Part shown: piece by piece, positions 8,740 to 16,920 of the stretch
Numbering within the stretch: the stretch's first letter is position 1
Layout of the letters: each line of letters opens with the position of its first letter
NCBI RefSeq assembly: GCF_900089955.1
Contig: NZ_FLQX01000117.1
Span: 1-64,000 of the forward strand
Direction: 5' to 3'
Length of the DNA stretch: 64,000 nucleotides
Origin: Candidatus Accumulibacter aalborgensis
GTDB lineage: Bacteria > Pseudomonadota > Gammaproteobacteria > Burkholderiales > Rhodocyclaceae
Notes under the pieces: model-generated
What the model was told of the DNA's origin: nothing
Database searches by the model: none
The model's input: only the letters and a program-made list of their open reading frames with translations
Made by a program: the position numbers and the translations under genes

Positions 8740-10800
8740 ATGCCTGCCGCGGAGGAGATCGATGCTTCGCCAGCCATCCGGAGTCGGCTGCGCAAGCTGG
8801 GGCTGGAGCGGTCCTCCGATCTCGTCCTCCATCTTCCCTTGCGCTACGAGGACGAGACGCGCCTGACGCGAATCGCCGACGCTCCCGTTGGCGTTCCTGT
8901 ACAGGTCGACGCGCGGGTCCTCGACGTTTCGATCACGCCGGCGGCCCGTCGCCAACTCGTCGCCCGGGTCAGCGACGCCAACGGCGACGACAGCATCCTC
9001 TTCTTGCGTTTCCTGAACTTCTACGGCAGCCAGATGAGGGCGCTCGCAGCCGCGCGCGATCAAGGGCTGCGGCTGCGCATTTTCGGCGAAATCCGCTCCG
9101 GTTTCCTGGGCCCCGAGATGGTCCATCCACGCTACCGTGTCCTTGCCGATGACGAAGCCCTGCCACAGTCGCTGACCCCCGTCTATCCGAGCACTGCCGG
9201 TTTATCGCAGAGCGCACTGCGCCGACTCATCGCACGGGCGCTGAAAGAGGCCGATCTGGCCGATCTGTTCGACGATCGCTGGTGCCAAAGTCATTCGCTG
9301 CCGTCGTTGGCGACCGCGCTGGCGCTGCTGCACGCGCCGCCGCCCGAGCTCACTGATTCGGCTGACTCCGCGCTGCAAACACGCAGCCATCCGGCCTGGC
9401 GACGAATCAAGTTCGACGAGTTGCTGGCCCAGCAACTTTCGCTGCGCCGCGCCTACCTGGCTCGCCGGCGCAAGGGTGCGCCCGAACTGGCTCCTGCTGG
9501 CCGCTTGGCGAACGCTCTCCAGGCGGCGCTGCCCTTTGCCCTGACTGCCGCACAGCGGCGCGTCGCCGACGAGATCATTGCCGACCTCGAGCAGCCCTAC
9601 CCGATGCAGCGCTTGCTGCAGGGCGATGTCGGTTGCGGCAAGACGATCGTCGCTGCGCTGGCAGCGTGTCAGGCCATCGAGGCGGGTCATCAGGCCGCTT
9701 TCATGGCCCCGACGGAAATCCTGGCCGAGCAGAACCATCTCAAGCTGCGCACTTGGCTGGCACCGCTGGGCATCGAGGTGGTCTGCCTGTCGGGTGGGCT
9801 CAGCAAAGGAATCAGGCGGGCCAAGCAGGTGCAGGCGGCGACCAGCGCGCAACTGGTCGTCGGAACGCACGCCCTGATACAGGAAAACATCGACTTTGCC
9901 CGACTCGGGCTGGCGATCGTCGACGAGCAGCATCGCTTTGGCGTCGTGCAGCGGCTCGAGTTGCGGCGCAAGGGCGTCAACCCGCACCAGTTGATGATGT
10001 CCGCGACGCCGATTCCGCGCACGCTGGCGATGAGCTATTACGCCGATCTCGACGTTTCGGTGATCGACGAACTACCGCCAGACCGCTCTCCGGTCAGAAC
10101 CCGATTGTTCTCGGACCAGCGGCGCGATGAGGTCACTGCCGCAGTGCGCGCGGTGGCCGCCAGTGGCAGGCAGGCCTACTGGGTCTGCCCACTGATCGAG
10201 GAATCAACCAAACTCGAACTGCAGGCGGCGCTTGATACGCACGCCGCGCTGACCGTTGAACTCGCCGGTCTGCGTATCGGCCTAGTGCATGGTCGTCTCA
10301 GGGGCGATGAAAAGGCTGCCGTGATGGCTGCATTCGTCGCCGGCGAGGTCGACGTGCTGGTCGCGACGACGGTGATCGAAGTCGGCGTCGATGTGCCCAA
10401 CGCCAGTTTGATGGTCATCGAACACGCCGAACGCTTCGGGCTTTCGCAGCTTCACCAGTTGCGCGGCCGTGTCGGCCGTGGAGCCCATGATTCGGTGTGC
10501 GTGTTGCTCTACCAGCAACCGCTGTCGCCAACTGCCCGCGCGCGGCTGAAGATCATTTTCGAGAACAGCGACGGTTTCGAGATTGCCCGCCAGGATCTCC
10601 GCCTGCGTGGTCCCGGCGAGTTCGTCGGCAGTCGCCAGTCGGGAGCGCCGCTGCTGCGTTACGCCGACCTCGAAGTCGATGCCGACCTAGTCGAACTGGC
10701 GCAAGAGACGGCGGCCAAGTGGCTGCGTGATGATCCCGAGCGTGCCGGGCACCATCTCAGGCGCTGGCTGGGGAATCGGGAGGAGTTGCTGAAAGCCTGA
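8740..10800 (+). CDS. recG: ATP-dependent DNA helicase RecG
   Basis: 686 residues, the normal length for RecG, a superfamily 2 helicase that reverses stalled forks and branch-migrates Holliday junctions. The N-terminal wedge/OB region precedes Walker A GDVGCGKT (usually GDVGSGKT), the DEQH box in AIVDEQHRFGV, SATPIPRTLA, and motif VI in QLRGRVGRGAHDS. The ATG follows the ridA stop by one base and has no strong ribosome site, suggesting translational coupling. Confidence 0.96.
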   Translation: MPAAEEIDASPAIRSRLRKLGLERSSDLVLHLPLRYEDETRLTRIADAPVGVPVQVDARVLDVSITPAARRQLVARVSDANGDDSILFLRFLNFYGSQMRALAAARDQGLRLRIFGEIRSGFLGPEMVHPRYRVLADDEALPQSLTPVYPSTAGLSQSALRRLIARALKEADLADLFDDRWCQSHSLPSLATALALLHAPPPELTDSADSALQTRSHPAWRRIKFDELLAQQLSLRRAYLARRRKGAPELAPAGRLANALQAALPFALTAAQRRVADEIIADLEQPYPMQRLLQGDVGCGKTIVAALAACQAIEAGHQAAFMAPTEILAEQNHLKLRTWLAPLGIEVVCLSGGLSKGIRRAKQVQAATSAQLVVGTHALIQENIDFARLGLAIVDEQHRFGVVQRLELRRKGVNPHQLMMSATPIPRTLAMSYYADLDVSVIDELPPDRSPVRTRLFSDQRRDEVTAAVRAVAASGRQAYWVCPLIEESTKLELQAALDTHAALTVELAGLRIGLVHGRLRGDEKAAVMAAFVAGEVDVLVATTVIEVGVDVPNASLMVIEHAERFGLSQLHQLRGRVGRGAHDSVCVLLYQQPLSPTARARLKIIFENSDGFEIARQDLRLRGPGEFVGSRQSGAPLLRYADLEVDADLVELAQETAAKWLRDDPERAGHHLRRWLGNREELLKA

Positions 10801-10926
10801 AAGACGTAGCCTGGCGCTGGATACCCATTGGCAGGAGCGAGGAGCGCGTCTGGCGATTTATTCACACGCCAGAACGTGCTACGCTTGCCGATGATCCTCA
10901 ATATTTTTCGTCTCAGGGAGAACAAA

Positions 10927-11676
10927 GTGTCAAAAGATAGGCCACGAATTGGCATCGATGGACTTGCGCTGCCCATCCTGCCCCCGGAGCGTGACGCGCG
11001 CGTTTGGGCCCGGATGGTACGCGTCATGTTCTTTACCCCGGGGTTCGTCGCCCTGCTGCTGATCAAGGCCGGCGAACCAGCCAGCTTCGGGATTGCCGTC
11101 GAGTTGCTGATCCTCTCGTGCGCAACGGCTGTCGTCGCCGGCCTGTTCGTCGGTTCTCAGTCGGACGGTGCGGGGGCTGATCATTCGTCCAGGGTTAGCC
11201 TCTGGAGCGGGTCGCTGGTCCTTGAACTCATGTCCGTGGTTCCCTTTCTCTGTGCAGTGCCGCCGCTGTTCCATGAGTTGGCGCACAGCAAGCTGCTGCA
11301 CGCCGCGGCGCCCGGCGCCATCGACGTGACCTTGGGGGCTTCCGAGCTACTGCCGGCGATGGCGGTCCTGCCCTTCATGCTCTATCAGCTTGCCGGCTTC
11401 GGCACCCTGCACTATATCGTTTCAAAGACGACCAACATGATCATCAACCTCGCCGCCCTGGGTTTGATCATTGCGGCCTACGTCGCCAATCGTCTCGCCT
11501 CCTATGATCACGAGAGGATGCTGGTGGGACTGCTGGTCGTTATCATGGCGACCACTGTCTTTTACGGTGTTCTCAAGCTCAAGCGGATGCAGGAGACCTA
11601 CGACGCGAACTGCCCGTTGAAGGAGCCAAGCCCGCCGAAGGAGGCCAAGCCCGCTGAAGGAGCCAAAGTGGCGTAG
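10927..11676 (+). CDS. Hypothetical multi-spanning membrane protein
   Basis: 249 residues with about five hydrophobic segments (for example FFTPGFVALLLI, ILSCATAVVAGLFVG, SLVLELMSVVPFLCAVPPLF, AMAVLPFMLYQLAGF, LVVIMATTVFYGVL) and a charged Pro/Lys tail (KEPSPPKEAKPAEGAKVA). I do not recognise the family. GTG at 10927 is chosen over the more upstream TTG because AGGGAG lies at 10915-10920 with ideal spacing and the product then begins with a short soluble stretch. It is downstream of recG and convergent with the RlpA-like gene. It could be a transport or assembly protein. Confidence 0.65.
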   Translation: MSKDRPRIGIDGLALPILPPERDARVWARMVRVMFFTPGFVALLLIKAGEPASFGIAVELLILSCATAVVAGLFVGSQSDGAGADHSSRVSLWSGSLVLELMSVVPFLCAVPPLFHELAHSKLLHAAAPGAIDVTLGASELLPAMAVLPFMLYQLAGFGTLHYIVSKTTNMIINLAALGLIIAAYVANRLASYDHERMLVGLLVVIMATTVFYGVLKLKRMQETYDANCPLKEPSPPKEAKPAEGAKVA

Positions 11677-11702
11677 CAAGGCGTGCGTCACAGCCGGGTC
11701 CG

Positions 11703-12260
11703 TCACTCGACCCGACTGCTGGAAGTGCGCTTGGCCGTTTTCGTGCCCGGCGTCGCGACGCCGGTTTTCACGCTGCCGTCAGGCAGCGGAACCGTGATTG
11801 GCGTGACCTCCACCTTGGCCACGCCTTCGTCGCGCTCGATGCCGATCTTCTGCGCGGTGGACGGCGATAGATCCACGATTCGCCCCTTCACATGCGGCCC
11901 ACGGTCCTGAATGGTGACCACGGCGCTCTTTCCGGTCTCCATGTTGGTGACTTTCGCCGTGGTGCCGAGCGGCAGCGTCTTGCTGGCCGCATTGTCACCG
12001 TGCGGCTTCATTGCGGTGCCGTCCGCCATCTTTTTGCCGACAGATTTTTTTGAATAGAACGACGCTTCACCGACGCGCTTGTGGCCCGACACGTCGAGTT
12101 TGGGTTTGGCGGGTGAAGTGGCGTGTCGCAACGATGTCGATTTCTGCGTCGCGGGACTTCCTTCGGCGCGAGCCTGCAGTGTGAACCCGGCCGTACTCAC
12201 GCTGACGGTACACACCGCCAGTACCACGGCCAGACGATTGCATGGGGAGATCTGCGGCAT
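11703..12260 (-). CDS. RlpA-like double-psi beta-barrel protein (septal-ring lytic transglycosylase family)
   Basis: 185 residues with an N-terminal export signal (LAVVLAVCTVSVSTAGFTLQARA) and one RlpA-like DPBB domain: GEASFYSKKSVGKKMADGT, AASKTLPLGTTAKVTN, VTIQDRGPHVKGRIVDLS. In the family RlpA cleaves denuded peptidoglycan glycan strands at the septum. The C-terminal SPOR domain of classical RlpA is absent, and there is no lipobox cysteine at the signal end, so this is a short periplasmic relative. It lies tail-to-tail with the unknown membrane protein. Confidence 0.82.
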   Translation of the reverse strand: MPQISPCNRLAVVLAVCTVSVSTAGFTLQARAEGSPATQKSTSLRHATSPAKPKLDVSGHKRVGEASFYSKKSVGKKMADGTAMKPHGDNAASKTLPLGTTAKVTNMETGKSAVVTIQDRGPHVKGRIVDLSPSTAQKIGIERDEGVAKVEVTPITVPLPDGSVKTGVATPGTKTAKRTSSSRVE

Positions 12261-12532
12261 GTGGTCAACACTCCATAAGGGGGCGACGGTGATTGTGGGT
12301 GCATCGGACTGGTCGGCAACTGATGCCCCTGGCTCTTGCTACGGACGACCATAAGCCTTGAATCTGATTCCTTCTGTACGGTGGCGCGCGTAGGTCAACG
12401 ATGGGTAGCTACACTCGTAGGCCATCAGCCGCGAAGCCCTCGCCCGTCAACCCCGGTGTATGCTTTCACCCTACTTTTCCAAGAGGCCGCTTCTTGCGGC
12501 AATTCGGTACCGTGTATTTGGCAGGACTTCTG
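12261..12532. other. Intergenic region before the restriction operon
   Basis: The 272 bases between the divergent RlpA-like gene and hsdM contain no gene I can support. A TATGCT at about 12468 could be a -10 element for hsdM but lacks a good -35. An in-frame extension of hsdM back to 12401 is open but has no ribosome site and does not resemble HsdM. Confidence 0.5.
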
Positions 12533-14542
12533 ATGGCTCTCTCGCTCAACAAACCCAAGCTCGACAATCTCGCCGCCGACATCTGGAAGTCCGCCGAGCG
12601 CTTGCGCGGCAAGTTCAAGTCCTACGAATACCAGAGCGTCATCCTGCCCATAATCGTCATTCGCCGGCTGGAGTGCGTGCTGGTTGACTGGCGGGAGAAG
12701 AAGTCCGCCGAGGTGCTGAAAAACCGGCCCAACCTGACCGAGAAAGAGCTTGCCCGGCTGGTCAAGGATCTGGAGCTGAATCCCAGGCAGTGCCCGTTCT
12801 CGAACACCACCGACTGGACGCTACGCTCGGTCTACGAGGAAGATCACGCGCTGCTGGAGGAGAACTTCCGCGCCTACATCAATGGCTTCTCGCAGAACGT
12901 TGACGACATCATCGAGCACTTCAATTACCGCGCCACTATCGGCCTGATGGTGAAGAACAACCGGCTGGCGCCGATTCTCAACCAGTACAAGGAATTCGCC
13001 CTCGGCCCTGGCCAGCTTTCCGGGCTGGAGATGGGCTACATCTACGAGGAACTGCTGCGGCGCTTTTCGGAGCAGAGCGGTGACGAGGCCGGAGAACACT
13101 TCACGCCGCGCGAAGTCATCCGCCTGATGGTCGAGTTGCTCGACATTCCCATCCCGAACAAGCATTTCTCGATCTACGATCCCGCCAGCGGCACCGGCGG
13201 CATGTTGTCGGTGGCGAAAGAGCACCTGCTGGAACGTGCCGACACGGCGGACGAGAAGGCGCGGGTGGAGAAATACGTCACCGTTCACGGACAGGAGCTT
13301 TCTCCCACCAACTATGCCGTCTGTCAGGCCGACCTGCTGATCAAGAACGACCGGCAGGCCACCGTCCACCTCGGCAACTCGCTCATCCCGCACGAGCCGC
13401 ACAGCAGGGAGCCGGGCGACCAGTGGCCGGAGACCCAATGGCGTTTCCAGCGGATGCTGAGCAATCCGCCCTTCGGCGTCACCTGGGGCGGCAAGGATGG
13501 CTACGAGAAGGAGGCCCGCAAGCTGGAGCGAACTCGCTACAAGGCCGGGATGCCGCGCGTGAACGACGGCGCGCTGCTCTTCCTGCAAACCATGCTGGCC
13601 AAGATGGCTTCGCCCGACGCGGCTGGCAACAGCGGCGGCAGCCGCATCGCCATCATCTTCAACGGCTCACCGCTTTCCAATGGCGACTGCGGCTCAGGGG
13701 AGAGCGAAATCCGCCGCTGGATTCTGGAGAACGACTGGCTCGACGGGATTGTCATGCTGCCGGACCAGCTTTTCTACAACACGGGCATCTTCACGTACAT
13801 CTGGCTGCTGCGCAACGACAAACCCGCCAGCCACCAGGGCCGCGTGATGCTCATCGACGCCCGCCAGCAGTTTGAGAAGGAGCCGAAATCCTTCGGCAAC
13901 AAACGCAACCGCATCACCGATGCGCATCGCGCGTGGATCGAAGAACGTTATAGCGAAGGCTGGGCCGAGGGCACCACCGACGAGCAGGTCAAGATTTTTC
14001 GGCGCGAAGACTTCGCCTACCACAAGGTCAGCGTCGTCTTCTGGCAGACCGATGAGCACGACCAGCCGGCCATCGTGACCGAGCCTTACCAGAAGACCTT
14101 CAGCGCCGCGAATCTGAAGAAGGAACAGGACTTCCACGCCAGCGAGCTGCGCTTCCGCGTTCGGCTGAAGGCGAGGGGTGAGGAAAAGACCGTCGAGTTC
14201 ACCGTCAAAGCCAACGACAACGCCGCCAGGAAGTTCAGGGAAGCGCTGGCCGACGCCGACGAGACGCTCGCCGTCGACTGGACGCACCGGCACTACGTGC
14301 AGGACGACGAATACATCCCGCACGGCGAGGACATCGCGGCCTTCCTGAAGCGTGAAATTGCCAAGCCGATCATCCGCTGGGAGGAGACGAAGAAGAACGG
14401 CAAGACGATCCTCGGCTACGAAATCCTGCCGAACAAATATTTTTACCGCTACCAGCCGCCGACGCCAGCGAAAGATCTCCTGGCGGAGTTCTGGCGGCTG
14501 GAGAAAGAGGCGGAGACGATGCTCGCGGGACTCGCCCGATGA
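12533..14542 (+). CDS. hsdM: Type I restriction-modification DNA methylase subunit HsdM
   Basis: N6-adenine methyltransferase subunit that pairs with HsdS to methylate the host site and with HsdR to form the restriction complex. 669 residues: HsdM N-terminal helical domain from LADNIAADIWK-like sequence (actual LDNLAADIWKSAERLRGK), S-adenosylmethionine motif DPASGTGGM near residue 216, and catalytic NPPFG near residue 311. ATG at 12533 begins MALSLNKPK and follows AGGA; the longer frame from 12401 is unlikely. The stop overlaps an ATG at 14539, the start of a broken DUF1016 gene, so hsdM was once coupled to that gene. Confidence 0.94.
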   Translation: MALSLNKPKLDNLAADIWKSAERLRGKFKSYEYQSVILPIIVIRRLECVLVDWREKKSAEVLKNRPNLTEKELARLVKDLELNPRQCPFSNTTDWTLRSVYEEDHALLEENFRAYINGFSQNVDDIIEHFNYRATIGLMVKNNRLAPILNQYKEFALGPGQLSGLEMGYIYEELLRRFSEQSGDEAGEHFTPREVIRLMVELLDIPIPNKHFSIYDPASGTGGMLSVAKEHLLERADTADEKARVEKYVTVHGQELSPTNYAVCQADLLIKNDRQATVHLGNSLIPHEPHSREPGDQWPETQWRFQRMLSNPPFGVTWGGKDGYEKEARKLERTRYKAGMPRVNDGALLFLQTMLAKMASPDAAGNSGGSRIAIIFNGSPLSNGDCGSGESEIRRWILENDWLDGIVMLPDQLFYNTGIFTYIWLLRNDKPASHQGRVMLIDARQQFEKEPKSFGNKRNRITDAHRAWIEERYSEGWAEGTTDEQVKIFRREDFAYHKVSVVFWQTDEHDQPAIVTEPYQKTFSAANLKKEQDFHASELRFRVRLKARGEEKTVEFTVKANDNAARKFREALADADETLAVDWTHRHYVQDDEYIPHGEDIAAFLKREIAKPIIRWEETKKNGKTILGYEILPNKYFYRYQPPTPAKDLLAEFWRLEKEAETMLAGLAR

Positions 14543-14854
14543 CAACGCCCACCGACATCACCCTGGCGATCGGCGGCGACTATCGGCAGTTCATCGAGGA
14601 ACTGAATTTCTTGAATAGCTTGTTCAAGAATTGCTGCCCGCAATCCCGTGGGGCCACCACGTCGAGATCCTCAAGAAGGTCAAAGCCCCCGCCGCGCGCC
14701 TCGGGTATCTGCGCGCCACCGCCCGTTTCGGCTGGTCGCGCAATGTGCTGCTCAATCAAATCAAGGCCAGCGCCTTCAAGCTCGCCGTGACCGAGAAGAA
14801 AGCGCACAACGTCGACCTCGCCCTGCCGGAGCAGGTGCCCCAAGGGGGCTTCGT

Positions 14855-14931
14855 CCTCCAGCCCAGGGTAGGCCCGTCTGCGGGCCTACCCTGGGTGCCC
14901 GCCGATGGCCAGCCCAACCCCAACGGGGTTG
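14855..14931 (+). repeat. Left hairpin end (REP-like) of the transposase element
   Basis: Two adjacent hairpins: CCCAGGGTAGGCCCG (14862-14876) with its perfect complement at 14881-14895, then CAACCCC (14915-14921) with GGGGTTG (14925-14931). The same pair in inverted order lies at 15411-15490. Confidence 0.85.
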
Positions 14932-14949
14932 CGTCAGAAGGGATACGTC

Positions 14950-15405
14950 ATGCCTCAATCGTTATCCGCCGTTTATCTCCATTTGGTGTTTTCCACCAAG
15001 GATCGCCAGCCGTTCTTGCAGGCTCCAGAAGTCCGGCAGGAAATGCACGCCTATCTCGGAGGTGTATCCAAATCATTGGATTGCCCGCCAGTCATTGTCG
15101 GAGGCGTCGAAGATCATGTGCATCTTCTCTGCCGGATGGCTCGCAGCGTCACACAATCCGATTGGGTGAAGGAAATAAAACGCGTCTCCAGCATCTGGAT
15201 CAAACGACGCAACCCGGCGTTGGCAGCCTTTGCGTGGCAGGCGGGATTTGGCGTTTTTTCGGTGAGCACCTCGGCACTGGAACGTACCAGCCATTACATC
15301 GCCAGCCAAGAGGAGCATCACAAACAGCGAACCTTTCAGGACGAATATCGGACCCTTCTGCAAAAATACGGCGTCGCAGCGGACGAGCGTTACGTTTGGG
15401 ATTGA
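14950..15405 (+). mobile_element. tnpA: IS200-like / REP-associated tyrosine transposase (Y1 HUH transposase)
   Basis: 151-residue single-strand transposase of the Y1/HUH family that nicks and joins DNA through a tyrosine. It starts MPQSLSAVYLHLVFSTKDRQ; the metal-binding HxH is in EDHVHLL (His56, His58) and the likely catalytic tyrosine is in SHYIASQEEHH. It ends DERYVWD, as in intact relatives, so it looks complete. ATG at 14950 is preferred to an upstream ATG at 14905, which lies in the hairpin region. Both sides carry matching inverted hairpin repeats, and the element sits inside the DUF1016 remnant. Confidence 0.88.
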
Positions 15406-15410
15406 GGACA

Positions 15411-15490
15411 CAACCCCGTTGGGGTTGGGCGGCTTCGATCCATATTCCCAGGTTAGGCCGTCGTTCCTCCGGCCAACCCTGGGCTGGAGG
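15411..15490 (-). repeat. Right hairpin end (REP-like) of the transposase element
   Basis: CAACCCC (15411-15417) pairs with GGGGTTG (15421-15427). CCCAGGTTAGGCCG (15447-15460) pairs with 15470-15483 with two mismatches. The sequence is the inverted counterpart of 14855-14931, including the outer CTCCAG/CTGGAG. A further small hairpin, ATCCCGTTGGGAT, follows at about 15496-15508. Confidence 0.8.
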
Positions 15491-15639
15491 ATGGAATCCC
15501 GTTGGGATAATTCCGCCTACCGGCGTCGCCCCCTATGAATTGCAGGCGGACCTGCCTGGCGAATTGAAAGGGAAACTGCCGACTGCCAGGCAACTTGCTG
15601 ATATGGTGCGGGTGGAAATGGAAGGCGGGAAATAGACCT

Positions 15640-16920
15640 ATGGCTGCACCGCTCACAATAAACGGTCAAAAGACATTTCCAACGCCTTGGCAGGAACGGA
15701 TTCTAAAGCGCGGCTTCGAGGTCGTGCTCGGGAAAATGCTTCAGCCGGAGCAAGGCAAGCCAGATGAGACGGAAGAGCCTTACGTCCGTTCTGCCAATGT
15801 CCAGTGGGAAGGTGTCGATGTCTCCGACATCAAGACGATGTGGTTTGCACCACGGGAAAAAAAGGAACTCCTTCTCCGGGTCGGCGACTTGCTTGTTAAC
15901 GAGGGCGGTGATGTTGGGCGCTGCGCAATCTGGACTGGGGGACTTGATGAGTGTTATTTTCAGAATGCAGTCAATCGGGTTCGTCCTCGTCAGAATGCTT
16001 CCGCCCGCTTCCTCTACTATTGGCTCTACAACATCAAACACGCAGGGTTCATTGATGCCATTGTCAGCCGCACGACGATAGCCCACCTGACTGCGGAAAA
16101 GCTCGAAGCAATTCCTTGGGCTGATGCTCCACCAATGGAGCAACAGCGCATCGCGGCGTATCTGGATGCGAGTTGCGCGGCAATTGATGCGGCGGTGGCC
16201 GCCAAACGCCGCCAACTCGAAACCCTCGACGCTCTCCGCAAATCCATCATCCACGCCTTCTTCGCTGATCACAGTGGCGCAATTAGTGAGAGGGTCAAAG
16301 ACGTAGCGGCGAAGATAACGAGCGGCGTCACACCAGATGGTGGCTCTGCTGGCTATCTCGACAGCGGCATCCCGCTGATACGAAGTCAAAACGTTCATTT
16401 CGACGGTCTCCGTCTCGATGATGTGGCCTGCATTTCGGCAGAAACCCATGCAAGGATGAATGGCAGCCAAGTGAAGCCGAGAGACGTGCTGCTCAATATC
16501 ACCGGGGCTTCGATTGGTCGTTGCACGTTCGTGCCCGACGGATTCGGCGAAGGAAACGTCAACCAGCACGTCTGCGTCATTCGCCCTGGCCCGTGCGCCG
16601 ACCACCGATTTCTTGCCGCCTTTCTTTCGTCGCCGATGGGCCAAGATCAGATCCTTTCGACCTTCACTGGTGCGTCGCGACAGGGGCTCAGCCACAGTGA
16701 CCTTGGGCTCATTCGCATTCCGTTTCCAAAGGTCAGTGTGCAACGCGAGATTGTTGCCAAGATCGAGCACCATGATTTGAAACAGCGGAGTCTCTTTGGT
16801 TGCATCGAAATCCAAATCGCGACCCTCACTGCCTACCGCAAGTCCCTGATTCACGAATGCGTCACCGGCCAGCGGCGAATCACCGAGGCAGACATCAACC
16901 GGGTCGAAGGCCATGGCTAA
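15640..16920 (+). CDS. hsdS: Type I restriction-modification specificity subunit HsdS
   Basis: 426 residues that recognise the bipartite DNA target for the HsdM/HsdR complex. Two target-recognition domains are visible: TRD1 at about residues 10-155 (ending TAEKLEAIPW) followed by a conserved helix (MEQQRIAAYLDASCAAIDAA), then TRD2 at about 220-370 (SGVTPDGGSAGYLDSGIPLI, GASIGRCTFVPDG, QGLSHSDLGLIRIPFP) and a second helix (QREIVAKIEHH). ATG at 15640 follows directly on the DUF1016 remnant stop; an upstream ATG at 15595 would read through remnant sequence. It overlaps hsdR by eight bases. Confidence 0.93.
   Translation: MAAPLTINGQKTFPTPWQERILKRGFEVVLGKMLQPEQGKPDETEEPYVRSANVQWEGVDVSDIKTMWFAPREKKELLLRVGDLLVNEGGDVGRCAIWTGGLDECYFQNAVNRVRPRQNASARFLYYWLYNIKHAGFIDAIVSRTTIAHLTAEKLEAIPWADAPPMEQQRIAAYLDASCAAIDAAVAAKRRQLETLDALRKSIIHAFFADHSGAISERVKDVAAKITSGVTPDGGSAGYLDSGIPLIRSQNVHFDGLRLDDVACISAETHARMNGSQVKPRDVLLNITGASIGRCTFVPDGFGEGNVNQHVCVIRPGPCADHRFLAAFLSSPMGQDQILSTFTGASRQGLSHSDLGLIRIPFPKVSVQREIVAKIEHHDLKQRSLFGCIEIQIATLTAYRKSLIHECVTGQRRITEADINRVEGHG

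Larger units (their letters stand above)
14539..15635 (+). pseudogene. Remnant of a DUF1016 (PDDEXK, YhcG-type) nuclease gene, interrupted by a transposase element
   Basis: Two ends of one DUF1016 gene survive. The ATG overlaps the hsdM stop and encodes MTTPTDITLAIGGDYRQFIEEL, then roughly 100 codons are missing and the frame shifts. From 14619 the DUF1016 N-terminal domain resumes as LVQELLPAIPWGHH, then RFGWSRNVLLNQIKAS, and stops matching at about LALPEQVPQ (14840). After the inserted element the family's C-terminus appears from about 15507: PPTGVAPYELQADL and PGELKGKLPTARQL, ending at 15635. The PD-(D/E)XK catalytic core is gone. The frame happens to stay open from 14619 to 15635 through the insertion, but the middle is not DUF1016. 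Such genes often accompany type I systems. Confidence 0.8.

Noticed and set aside
14631-15635. One 334-codon gene through the transposase region.
   Set aside because: Only its ends match DUF1016; the middle is the hairpin-flanked transposase in another frame.
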